64,000 bases of DNA, from the NCBI GenBank assembly GCA_021234155.1, contig JAJEKV010000182.1:310605-374604 (forward strand), written 5' to 3'. The stretch comes from Isoetes taiwanensis. Its lineage: Eukaryota > Streptophyta > Lycopodiopsida > Isoetales > Isoetaceae. Below are positions 25,173-36,125 of this stretch, piece by piece (position 1 is the first letter of the stretch; each line of letters opens with the position of its first letter). Below the pieces are notes generated by a model. That model made no database searches, was not told the DNA's origin, and saw only the letters and a program-made list of their open reading frames with translations. Made by a program: the position numbers and the translations under genes.

Positions 25173-25245
25173 TGGATTCCACGTCCGCCAAAAAAATTGC
25201 CACGTCCGCCAAAGGTATTGCCACATCCGCCAATGGTTCCGTTGC
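25173..25245 (+). repeat. 21-bp triplicated unit, possible coding start
   Basis: The unit 'CACGTCCGCCAAAAAAATTG' and two variants follow one another at 25180, 25201 and 25222. In one plus frame beginning ATG at 25173 they would encode a Ser-Ala-Lys/Ile-Ala-Thr repeat. Whether this is translated is not known. Confidence 0.45.
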
Positions 25246-25294
25246 CCCTCAATGGCGACCCTCCCCTACAGTACCAGACGGTCCTTCAAAATTC

Positions 25295-25675
25295 CATGGC
25301 CGTTCTGGATGCTCCACAAAGGTATGGATCGACGCCTTATGATGCTCCACAAAGGTAAATCAGGGTTTTGTTAGCTCCTATTTATCGTAGCTCTATTTCA
25401 TCATTAATTAAGATCATATTCAAGATCATAGTTCCCGGCATCAGGATGATTTGGTTCGATCATGATCTAGAATAGACTGTTTTCAAGTTCAATGGCCGTT
25501 TTGGACCGTCGCCTAGGTTAGATCAGAAGATGCTCTACAAAGGTATGGATCGTCGCCTATGGTTAGGTCAGAAGATGCTCCACAAAGGTAAATCAGGGTT
25601 TTTCTAGCTCCTATTTATCGTAGATTTACCCAGCTTTAATTAAGATCGTATTCAAGATTATAGTTACCGGCATCA
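25295..25675 (+). repeat. Tandem duplication, about 200 bp, at a possible gene start
   Basis: Copies at about 25295-25450 and 25495-25675 share 'ATGCTCCACAAAGGTAAATC', 'AGCTCCTATTTATCGTAG' and 'CCGGCATCA'. Each contains ATGGCCGTT followed by one or two 'CACAAAG|GTA' donor-like sites. In copy 1 the frame ATGGCC reads MAVLDAPQRYGSTPYDAPQ up to a donor. In copy 2 the same ATG meets a stop after nine codons. This could be a duplicated first exon and intron start. Confidence 0.4.
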
Positions 25676-25681
25676 CAGAAT

Positions 25682-25771
25682 AATGACGTCCTGGAGTTAC
25701 CTTGCCATGCCATTTGCATTCCGGGTTCTCACTTTGTTATGGACCAACATGTTTATTTGCCAGAGTTTGCT
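25682..25771 (+). CDS. Exon-like segment of an unidentified gene
   Basis: A candidate exon between an acceptor 'GGCATCACAG' and a donor-like 'CTCT|GTAATC'. In one frame it reads 'NNDVLELPCHAICIPGSHF' followed by 'VMDQHVYLPEFAL', which looks more protein-like than the other frames. I do not recognise the family. It follows the duplicated start region and precedes the exon-like segment at 25912-26126, so the three may belong to one plus-strand gene. Splice phases between them are not proven. Confidence 0.3.
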
Positions 25772-25896
25772 CTGTAATCTGTGCAAGTTGATGTTTAGAT
25801 GTGGTGGCGTCAGTTCTAGCTGCAAAGGCATGTGCAATGCATTTTTTAGTGAAAACCTCTGCATGACATGATTAAAAGCTTTATCTGATGAACAGG

Positions 25897-26126
25897 GCCT
25901 GAGTGATAATCTCTCTGGTGCTAGCCTTTATATGGCAATTATACAGTCTATGGCTTTTAATTCGTCAACACAAAGGTATGCCAGTCTGTATGTCTCTAAG
26001 TTGCCGGCTGCCTTCAATGTGTCAAATAAGAAGGGACGATTTGAACTCATTGCGTCAGCATATGGCTATGACTCTTTTACATTAATTATTGAATTTGAAG
26101 AACCAAAACGTTACCCTTTGCTGTGA
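25897..26126 (+). CDS. Exon-like open frame of an unidentified gene
   Basis: An acceptor 'GATGAACAG' is followed by an open plus-strand frame that starts 'GLSDNLSGASLYMAIIQS', continues through 'SLYVSKLPAAFNVSNKKGRF' and 'ELIASAYGYDSFTLIIEFEE', and stops at 26126. Residue mix and alternation of polar and hydrophobic positions are typical of a folded domain, unlike surrounding frames. I cannot name the family. An internal 'CACAAAG|GTATG' offers an alternative donor at about 25973. Expression is unknown; it could be a live exon, a retained fragment or a pseudogene. Confidence 0.35.
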
Positions 26127-26991
26127 TGTAGGACAACCATGGTAGTCAATCCACATTTTGATCTACGTACCTTGCTGCTGATGTACATACTCATCAAGCC
26201 CTTCCAGCCCGCCATTTCCTTCCAGGGTTTATCTTAATCAATTATTATCAGAACATAATGTTGCAAACTGCAAGAGCGTATATGTGCTGGCACAAGATCA
26301 ATTCTTGGTTTGTTTTGAGGTTATGACTGCATATTGCTTGTAAGCCTCCTATCTTTTCTTGGATTATAGGTCTGTGATTATACTCAGTATAATAGGCACC
26401 TCTGCATAGGCATCCCTCTAAACTAGTGGCTAGACATAGGCATCCTCTAAAACTAGCTGCTAGATGGAGTATTATAGTTTGGCAGCTCCCCCACCGAGTA
26501 AGTAAATTGCATCAGAATATATATTTGTCATGTTTAGGGCTGTGCATATGCTCAGTATAGATACTTCTGCATAGGATCCTTTAAACCGTTGATTAAGCTT
26601 CCCAAGCAGTATGGATGCACAGATTTTGACGATTCTTCCTTTGGAACAGTTCACCATCCATTTGGCAATATTTAATTTGTTTGTTTGAAATTACTGGTTT
26701 AGGCTTAGTGTAATTTAGTTGAATGATGTTGGAAAATTAGTTGCTTGAGTCCTTTTCAAGAAAAGCTTTGTCGCTTCCAACTTCAAAAGTTGCATGAGTC
26801 CTGTAGGACCCTCAGCCTGCCGTAACCTGCTGTGTCTTGTCCGCTAACTTTCTTCGCATTTTGTTTGGTGGGTATTGCTAATCCATTCAAGTTCTTCTTA
26901 TTGTAACTTCTATTTCTAAGATACTTGTTTGAGGATTTTATTCACGCTTTATAGATCTATATCATCGCCACGCATATGTAGGTTTTTGCAG

Positions 26992-27069
26992 GCAGCTCAA
27001 TTGGGTGGAAGGATTATCTCTTAAGGGTCTTTATTCTGGTTTAAATGGAAACCTTGCTGGAGTTCTACC
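26992..27069 (+). CDS. Short exon-like segment
   Basis: Lies between 'TTTTTGCAG' and 'CTACC|GTAAGT', both good splice signals. One frame reads 'QLNWVEGLSLKGLYSGLNGN' then 'LAGVL' into the donor. It is in the same orientation as the exon-like segments upstream. No family recognised. Confidence 0.25.
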
Positions 27070-27914
27070 GTAAGTTCTTTCTTGTTTATTTACAGGTTAT
27101 AAATTTCCATAAAAAACTCTATTTTACTTTGTATCAAAGGCATGACTGTATGAAGAATCATAATATTTTAGACAACTTATGAAACAAAGCAAACAATTGT
27201 TAGTACTGCTAAGAACATCCACATCTGCATGAATTTTTGGTGCTTATGACAAGCAGGTTTGCTAATGCACCATATTTTGCTCAAATGTTTAAGCATGAAT
27301 GCAAGGGAAGGGGGCACAGAGAAGGAGGACCCTAAGTGAAGTTATTTATGCCCTTTAGAACTTGGTAGGAAGTAAAGGATCATAGATGGCACCGGGGAGT
27401 GCTATTCCATCAGGGGTTCAGAGGGGCCTTATCTCCTATGCCTGGAGGCAATTGAACTTGACTACCTAATTGAGTGTGTACGAACCTGTCAAGCAGAAGC
27501 TACTCAATATTTCCTGAGAATTTTAGTTCTATTGCTGGTTCGAGGCTCTTGTGTTTTCCTGTCATTACATAGTTTAGCACATTGGTTGTTCTTACTTGGT
27601 AAAACTGGCCATTGAAACCAATACATGATTTAAGTTGAAATTCTAGTAAGAAAAGAAACCACATCTACTAGCAGCTTTGGTACAGAGTTATGTAGATAAA
27701 ACTGAGATGCTGATTTCTAGTGGGCAGAGAGGATAAGCTGCTACTCAATAGTACAGAAACGGTCGAGAGAAACAACCTCTTGGCCATACAGTCCAACAAT
27801 GCAATGAGAACATCAATGCTTTATGAGGGAGATGTCTAAAGATTATTTAGCTTGTCTCGTTCGGAGTTATGATGACATTCGGAATTATGACGATGCATAT
27901 TGCTTTTTTTGCAG

Positions 27915-27977
27915 AACTTGAGCATGGAGCGACCTGCCATTGCTGAAAATTTACGAAAACTTAAGAGTAAGAAGTAA
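27915..27977 (+). CDS. Possible terminal exon, duplicated at 30060
   Basis: Follows a strong acceptor, T-tract then GCAG. It reads 'NLSMERPAIAENLRKLKSKK' and stops. A diverged copy of the same intron end and exon start occurs at 29996-30116, where the frame reads 'ILSRPRPAITESLQGIIV'. The basic C-terminus fits a last exon. The gene identity is unknown. Confidence 0.3.
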   Translation, partial: NLSMERPAIAENLRKLKSKK

Positions 27978-27986
27978 GAATCCATT

Positions 27987-28216
27987 GTTGTAGGGGTTTA
28001 ATTGATGAAGGTTATCATTGTTTTGATTCTATGTTACAAGATTATCTCTTTAGACCACTAGCAGATCATTGCAGATGCATGCTTTCACTTTTAAGCAGAG
28101 CATGGCAAATAGATGAAGTCGAGGCTTTTTTTAATAAAATACCAATAGAGCCTGATTTGGTGAGTTGGGCTGAATTTTTGGGGTGTTCTGAGTGCCATGA
28201 GAAGAATGCACCTTAG
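27987..28216 (+). pseudogene. PPR protein fragment (C-terminal PPR/E region)
   Basis: The frame reads 'RGLIDEGYHCFDSMLQDY', then 'RPLADHCRCMLSLLSRAWQI', then 'DEVEAFFNKIPIEPDLVSWA' and 'EFLGCSECHE', and stops. This is the C-terminal block of plant PLS-class pentatricopeptide proteins: 'GLVDEG..YFDSM..DYG..P...HY.CMVDLL.RAG.IDEAE.FI..MPIEPD...W..LLG.C..H'. Full-length members have 500-900 residues and act in organelle RNA editing or processing. Here only about 75 codons remain, with no start and an early stop, and no PPR repeats upstream. It is a dead fragment inside or beside the unidentified exon cluster. Confidence 0.75.
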
Positions 28217-29995
28217 ATCATATGTTTGATGAATTCTGGGCAGATAAGAAACAATTCTCATGAATTAGTTGTTCTATGATAGACAAATAAGAAAAAGGAT
28301 TCAGTCTGTAAATGATCATCTTCAGGAAGGCAAGATGCTTGCTGCTTATGGAAGTCAGGCTTGTTTCAATAAATTAAGATCATGAATGATATTAGGCTGT
28401 GATATTGGTTTAGTGTGTTTCCAGCTCAAGGAATATCCAGAAATAAGATTGCATACTCTTGTGTCTCCAACTGCCAACTGTGGCAAATAAGAACCTCCTT
28501 CCTTTCTAGAATTCTTTGTCAAGTATTCTGTTTGATATCTCATAACCTGGGCATTACAGTTTGATATTTAAATTTTGGGGTGTCAAATCATTTCATGAAA
28601 TCATTACAAGAATCTTATTGGAGACTTTAATGCTTGTATAGGTCGATCTAGAACTTGAAAGGTCTATTTTAAACAAGCCAAGCTCTCTTTTTGAAGGGAG
28701 ATTTATTGACTTTCTAAACTGAGGAAATTATGTCTTCTGGGGCCTGGGGTTCAATTCTCCAATCTCTTTTTTTACGTGCCTTACTGCAGCTGTTTAATCT
28801 AACTTTCACGAAGAGCGTACATATGTCACTTCTTCAGAGCTTTCCTAATATGCACTTTCAAATGCCAAGTATAATGATTTCAGACCAGCTTTTCATATTT
28901 GGTGATCGTACTCAATTATAGGTTGTAGAACTCTTGTATTTCATCAGGGAAGTAGAGATCTTTTACCTTTGGAGTAATTGGCAGATTAAGAAAATCAAGG
29001 AATTGCGTACCTCCTATGTGGTGTAAGAGAATCATCTTCCCCACATGATGGTCTGATGCACTTTGTTTACAGATGGGATGCAACGACATCCCATATTTTG
29101 ATATGTCACCATATCAGACAGTCTACTAGTCAGCGATTCGTACATGGTTCTCCATGCTGGAAACTTATCTAACTTATATCCTAAGAAACCATATTGAACT
29201 GCAAGAGAATAAATAAAAAGTATTGAGTCAACCCACCAGTAGAACTTGACTTGAAAGCTCTAATATTGCAGCATTCTTAACAATCACCTCAGCAAACAAT
29301 GCTCTGCCATCATTACTGCCATCTTGGATCATAACATAAGCATGTGCTTATTAACATAAGCTCGCATGTACCATTAATAGGTTTGAAACAAGAGACTTGT
29401 TTAAATGCTAAAATTTGCATATCAGTTGATGTCATTGTCTGTTGCTTAGTGCTAATTTGAAGTTAAAAGTTTGCATGTCAATTGACACCATATGTAGGTG
29501 GTTGTGGATATAAGTTGTCACTTTATATTATCTTGCAATTATTGGCCTCGTTTGGTTATCTTGCAATATTGACCTTAGTTGGTCTTGTTCAACAAGATAT
29601 GCTTGTGTGTTTTTATCTTGAGCAAATGTAACACCCCCAACCCCACCAAAGAGAGAACCAGCTAAAAGAAGAGAGAACCAACAAAAGTGCAATGTATATT
29701 CCGACAATTTTAAGCTTGAATTCACACAGAAGGCTTGGGCAATTTTAAGTCCATGAAATAAGGCCAAATTGCATTGCAAATGACAAATGTTTACTGGCCC
29801 CATACTCATAAATCTAGGGTATTCTCTCACTATGGTCAACAGATTTATCTATGCTCATGGGTTTGAACATGACAACTATATTGGTCGTTTCCAACCAAAT
29901 AAACATTTTTTAAACTCGGGTTTTCCAAGAAATGCTTGTAAACTAGTGTGTTTCTTAAGGCCTATGACGTATCATATCTGGACCATAAATTATTG

Positions 29996-30116
29996 GTGTT
30001 CCTTAGCTTGTCTCATTTAGACCAAGCATGGAGTTATGATGGTGCATCTTCTTTCTTACAGATATTGAGCCGGCCACGACCTGCTATTACTGAAAGCTTA
30101 CAAGGAATAATTGTCT
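29996..30116 (+). repeat. Diverged copy of the 27845-27972 intron-exon segment
   Basis: Shares 'GCTTGTCTC', 'GGAGTTATGATG' and the exon-like 'GACCTGC(C/T)ATT(G/A)CTGAAA' with 27845-27972, and has its own acceptor 'CTTACAG'. The copies are about 2.15 kb apart in direct orientation. Confidence 0.5.
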
Positions 30117-30638
30117 TTAGCCTTTTATCTTACTGAAATAAATGTTTTTCAACTGCAAACTTTAAACACAGATTATCTATGATTTTTTCCTCAGTTGTAT
30201 GCGTTGGCTTCGAGACGCAAACCTCTGCCCTTGTGCATGAATCCCATTGCACTACAATAGCTCAAGCTACAATTAAATGTGGCAACACTATGGAATATAT
30301 TGCAGTATTCTTGTGCAGAACTTGCTTAATCTGCCCTGCAAAACTGAGCCACATTTGCGATACATATCAATTAAACTCCTGTGGATACTCCTTTCTTTTG
30401 GTCTCGATATGTATTTCCTTCCTCTTTGCATATTTTTTAGCAGAATTCATAATTCAACTAGTATTCTTTCCAGGAAGAAACAAATATTGACAAGAGAAAG
30501 GTAGCTTTATAGTAATCCTGCATCTAGGTAAAACTGGAGAGGAAAATGCTCAAGCCTGCTACTGTACCTCTTAGACAAGTAAATGTACTTCCAGTCACAG
30601 GCTTAGGATTTAGCATGAATATGATTCTGGCATGACTT

Positions 30639-31103
30639 TGTCAATACCAGCTCCGTATTGCTTGTTACTGAATAGAAGTTTTGGTGCTCGATAAGATGAT
30701 GCAAAAACTTGCCCAATGCAGCTTTTCCATTAGTTGCATATTGAAGTATTGTTGTCGAAGATTTCCAATTGCAAGCTAGAATTTTAGGAATATATTATCC
30801 TCTTGTATTTCATGGTCTGAAATTGACTTGGTAATGTAAGTATGTCAAGGTAATGTGCCACTAAATGTGCCAAGGTGTAGTAGAACATTGCTTCTCAAAG
30901 CAATATTCCAAAAGTCATACGTTGTCCAACATCAATAGTCATGCTGTAATACAGAACTGTCAATACCAACTCCATATTGCTTGTTATTACCAAATAGAAG
31001 TTTTTGTGCTCGATTCCCAATGCTGCTGCTTCTCCATTAGTGTGATATTAAAGTATTGTCAGAGCTTTCCAATTGCAAGTGAGCATTTCGGAAATACTAC
31101 GTA
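30639..31103. repeat. Direct repeat, two 150-160 bp copies 320 bp apart
   Basis: Copies at 30639-30800 and 30959-31103 share 'TCAATACCA', 'TATTGCTTGTTA', 'AATAGAAGTTTT', 'TGTGCTCGAT', 'CTCCATTAG' and 'TTTCCAATTGCAAG'. No coding potential. Confidence 0.65.
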
Positions 31104-34100
31104 GTTTGTCAAGAACAGTCCCGAGCTTTACGCATTTGCACTGAATTTCATTCTGATACATCAAAGTCAGTGGTTCAAAATGAGATTGAAAGAATAAAAA
31201 CCTTGCATAGTTTATCGAGTTGCCGATAACATTGTAGTTAGTAAGTGGATGTCTAGGTAATGACATCCTTACATCAACTTGACAAGAGTGACTACAGACA
31301 CATAAAACAGAAATGCATCTAACCTTGTTATATAACCTTGTGACAGACTTATTCTCCATCTAAATCTTTCTGCAAAATCTTCCTTGTAGAATCTTTATCT
31401 TGTATTTGCTCCAATTTGATATATGCATTTCTGAGGAATGTCCATATGATTGTGATTTCTAAAAGCAGGAAATTTCCAGACTGTGAAGAACTCTGACTGG
31501 CATTTGACTTTAGAGAATGATTCATTTGCATAATACAATAGCATGAATTATCACAACGCCATTATAGAGTTCCCTTGCTTATTTGGATGCACACAAGTAT
31601 ATGCTAGCATGCTTGGCTTAAAAGACTTGCCCACATGGAAATTCAAATGCTACATATGATTTACCAAATGATGTATTGGCTTGCCATGAGTGCCTGTCCC
31701 CCAAACCCAAGAATGGACATGACTGATTGCCTTTAGCCTACTTTCTCGGCCTATAAATTCTTACTACAGAGGAAGCTTTACATTGCTTCTATAAAACATG
31801 GCAAAGTTGCTATTTACCATGAATTGGGCAAGTAGTAATACGAGTACAAGTAAATGGAATTTTTATAATGTCAATTCATATTTATCTGAACAAAGTGTAT
31901 TTTGAATCCTCTGTATTGAATTTTGTTTATCAATTTACAGCTTATCAACTGCACCAAACAAACAACCATAGCTTTTTTACTTGTTTCAAGCTATTGCCCT
32001 TTTGCCCTTTCTGAATATAAAATCCTATTTCAACAAAGAAAGATCAGCATCACCAACCACTGCCCTATATCATGTTGTTATTTTGTGTCATATTAACATC
32101 AATGGCGATTGTTCTTGATTTTTGACATTGCCTCATGCACATGGTGTCTTTATAACAGGTTCTAAATCTGCAAAACATCTATCTTATGAGACTATATTCA
32201 CAAATCCTTCATTTATTGAAGGTTGTATTACCTTGTTATGGGCTCTCTATAGTGTGTCTAGCTTTTGAAGGTTGAGTGATTAAATGATATCCCTTATTTC
32301 ATATTCCTTACAACAAAGGATAGAAAGGTCTGTATTTGAATCTAAAAGATGTCCTTAGATCGTTGTGGGATATTTAGTATTTGAATATATTTATTGAGAT
32401 TGAATAGCGATATTCCTTCTATTATACTTGTTATATTCTTGTCATAATTGCTGTCCTTACCTACTGCAAAGAATTAGAGCCAGTGAGATACGATGCTTGT
32501 ACTAAATAATCTTAAGCTTATGAAGATAAGCAAATGCTAGCAATTATGTTCTTGAAAGTTCTCGTTCCAATGTCATTGCTCATTTGAACTGTATAGTTGA
32601 GTGATAATACTTCACAAGGCTGTGTTGCTACTATTGCGCCTGCCAATGAAAAGTGTGACAAGGAGCTTTTGATTCATTTATATCAATCAAGCCTTTGTTT
32701 TTCTAATCTATAGCAAGAAAAGCTTTTGATGCATTTATCTCCTCTTTTTTGCCTTGTCCTATGCATCTTTCCAAACAAGGCAACCTATTATTATAAGAGG
32801 CCTTAAGTGAAAGGATTAACATTAAATATTCAAGAAATTAGGGTTGTTGGGTGGGATAAAAAAATTGGTTGAATCTAGAATCCAAAAGTGGTGAAAGAGA
32901 TATCAATATATTTGTCCTTTATTTGCATTATGTGTATTGATTAGACTCTACTTGGGATGATCCTTTGAGGAGTAAAAGTGGTGAAAGAGATATCATTATA
33001 TTGGTTCTTTGTTTGCATTATGTGTTTTGATTGGACAAGGAAATTTGTAAGGTTGAGAGTATCTTACCATCCTCTACTTGGGATCCTTCGAGGAGTAAAG
33101 CACATGTGCATATTTGCGCTTGAATTATGTTGACTTAAGGCCTTACTGGATGCACTCAATTCAAAAATATGTTATGATGTTATGAATGCAATTGCTGATG
33201 TTGTGTATGATTGTTATCCCTTTCTTTCTGCATTGAGCTTGTCTTGCACACATATCTCTTTGCATTTGGATCTTACAGCCAACTTTACTGCATGAAATGA
33301 GCATGGTCTCTCTAGCATGCATTTGCCCCTACATAGTTTTGTTTTAAATTGTCAAGGCAAAACAAGAGCTGATCAAATTGTATTTAGACCATGTGTCGAA
33401 TAATAGGTGCTCGTATTGAAATTGTTTCAATTGCTGGACATGGAAATTTAACACATTGATCAAGATCTACTTTGAAAGGTATGTACAATGATTGATGAAT
33501 TATCATAAAGTTAGTGGCAATATTGCCTTGAAAACCAATTCTAAAAGAATAAAAGACAATAGAAGAAAGTTCACGTTGGAAGTAGCGCCCAATCTAGAAT
33601 TTTGGATTAGACTAATTTTATAACTAAAACATTATGGAATCTATACGACATTAAAAAACTATATATATAGTAATTCCTCCTTTGATTCAAAAGTTTGGAG
33701 CCTATGAGAGAATTTTTCCAATCCATTTCTATGCTAATGTTAAGTGATAAATTCTTGTTATATGGGGCAAGAAATACAAGATTTCTAGTCATAATTCTTC
33801 ATGCTAATGCAATCCATCCTTTATATTCTATCACATATAGTCGATCCACTAGTGGTAGCAACATCTTTAAGCTATATTTTTATGCTAATAGGTGTTCTAT
33901 ATGTATGCAATAGTTGATTTTAAGGTTTGCATGCAGTCATATACACAAGACACAAATGCAAGTTTATCTTAAAATTGATATCGACAAACCCAACTTTAGC
34001 CATAGAAGCAAGTCTAACATGCGTTTAAATCTCCTTTGCCTCCTTTACTAGGCACCGCGAATAAAATATACATAGGGTTACTTGATCCATTGTAAATATG

Positions 34101-35080
34101 TTATTAAGATAATGTACGTAGGGCAGACAACAAATGCAAAGGGTCATAACATCAAAGAAAAAGATGTTACACGACTTGTGATGCTCACTTTGCAATCTAA
34201 ATTATACATAGAGCACACATATATTAAACAATCACTACAAAAGGATACTACAATCTTAAAACCATCCTTCCAATATACTTATAATGTGAAACCCTCAAGT
34301 ATATTTCCTTGGACTCTTTATCCATTTCCATTTCATGGCAAGCTTTAAAATGGTCAAGTTCATGGTCCATTCTACTTGAATAACTAAGCATCATGTAGCT
34401 TCAAAGTGTAAAAAGAGAAATGATCGTGAACAATAAGAAAACATACTCTTTTTTATTTAGGACCATAATGCCAAAGCAGCTCAACCTTTCTGAAAGGTAT
34501 ACACATGAGGTCATGGCAAAATGCAAGACACCAAGATGCCATATGATACTTCACACACAACAATAGCTAAACAAGATATGACACAAGATGCAAAGATATA
34601 AAAGTCACACTTAGCTAAATAATATACAAGTTAACTTACAATAGCTAAGATGTGACACAACATGCAAGAATATACAAGACACTTGTTGCCTTACATTGAA
34701 TATAGTAGTAAGGCCTAGTTGTGCCTCGATTTTAAGATGGCAAAAACTATAAGTCGTGCCTTTGTATTGTTATTCACAACATATTGAAGGTGCTCATTGT
34801 TTTGGTAGGCGTAAATATGAAAGGATATCCGATCTATCAGCTAGTACTAATCATGTGAGTTAGGTGTTGTGTTTAGGCTATGGATTCTTTAGATTGGTGG
34901 AGAGGTATTATATTTCCAAGAAGGCAAATACACTGAGCTATAACTCCTATTTTTGCATATTATCGAGTTCCTCAGTTCTATTAGTTTGTTTGTAAACTAT
35001 GTTTGGAATTGTAGTCTGCTGCATGCATGCACTATTATCCACAGCAAGGTTCATGTACCTTCATTCTTATAGCTAGAGAA
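31104..35080. other. AT-rich DNA without a recognisable gene
   Basis: Contains one small tandem repeat (32884-33102). Any first exon and promoter of the SSNA1-like gene should lie in or before this stretch, but I could not find it. Confidence 0.45.
32884..33102. repeat. Imperfect tandem repeat, period about 90 bp
   Basis: Units starting at 32884 and 32974 share 'AAAGTGGTGAAAGAGATATC', 'TTTGCATTATGTGT' and later 'CTCTACTTGGGAT' with 'GAGGAGTAAA'. The second unit carries an extra 35-40 bases before the last block. Confidence 0.65.
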
Positions 35081-35109
35081 ACTAATGCTATCAAGGTCTT
35101 TGAATATAG

Positions 35110-35478
35110 GAATCGAAGAACTAAGAGAGAAGAGAGATGATATGAAAAGGGTAATGCAAGCGGAAGAAGAAGAAAAGAATACGATACAGAAGGAGTTGTC
35201 AGCAATGACTAAAAGGTTGACCGAACTTGATGATAGTCTTCAACGAAAATATACATATTGCTCTGAGTATGATAGAACACTTCATGAAGTTGAAACAGCA
35301 TATTCCAAGGTAATATTCCAAAGTATATTATTGTTATGGACTTCAAGTTGATGCATGCTTTTAACTTTCCATTTTCTCGTTTTGCCAGATATTGGAAAGT
35401 TCAAAAGCCCTTCTCCAAGTGCTTAAAACGGAACCTTTAGCACCCAATGGACCAACAAAGAAAATGAGCATGATGTGA
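35110..35478 (+). CDS. SSNA1: SSNA1/DIP13-like microtubule-associated coiled-coil protein, 3' exons
   Basis: Two exons are clear: 35110-35309 and 35389-35478, joined by a 79-base intron (CCAAG|GTAATA, TTGCCAG|ATATTG). Together they encode about 97 residues. Key stretches are 'IEELREKRDDMKR', 'EEEEKNTIQKEL', 'YDRTLHEVETAYSK', then 'ILESSKALLQVLK' and a short tail ending MSMM. Order and spacing match human SSNA1/NA14 and Chlamydomonas DIP13, roughly 110-120-residue coiled-coil proteins that self-assemble into fibrils on microtubules, basal bodies and centrosomes. The exon starts in phase 1 after 'AATATAG', so at least one upstream exon carrying the N-terminal 15-25 residues is missing from my reading. 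AATAAA at 35791-35796 is a plausible polyadenylation signal. The gene converges on the TMN gene. Confidence 0.75.
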
Positions 35479-36125
35479 CAGATTGTTGATGTATATCTTC
35501 CAAATTTTCAGATTTTTCCTTTTCTGCCTGCCAGAGGCAAATACTTGTATAGATCCTTTTTAGATGCTTAAGTTTAAGTGTAAAAAGCACACCACGGATT
35601 CAGTTTCAGAAATCACTAGAATGAGACTTGGTAGTTGCCATAATATCTGAGGTGTGTCAAAGCATACAGTTCAACAGATGAAGAACCTTGAATTTGTGCA
35701 TGTGCTCTGCTAAAGACAGTCTTACAAGTTCACAGAGAAATGCTATAAAAAATACCTGATGCTAAGGCATCTTCAATTGTTTATAGTGGAAATAAAATTC
35801 CATCTTGTAATGACGCACTTATATATGATCAAGAGAAATGAGTACATTAGAGTAGAACAGGCTGAGAACTCTTTGTATCAACACGATATGCAGAGCATGT
35901 TTTAAAATGTAATCAAGTACAAATACATGTTGCCCATTCTGCTGGGATTCTTTCAAAAATACTAGCTCAAATTGTACTAACGTATTCTCCATGTTAGTAC
36001 CTCTCCAATTCCTGAGCGTGTGTACTCCTAATCAGGTTCCACAAAACTCAGACCAGGCACTACTTGCTCCATATGTAAACGCAAATGCCCACAGAGAGGG
36101 TGCAACTAAAAGCTCTGAGGTAATC

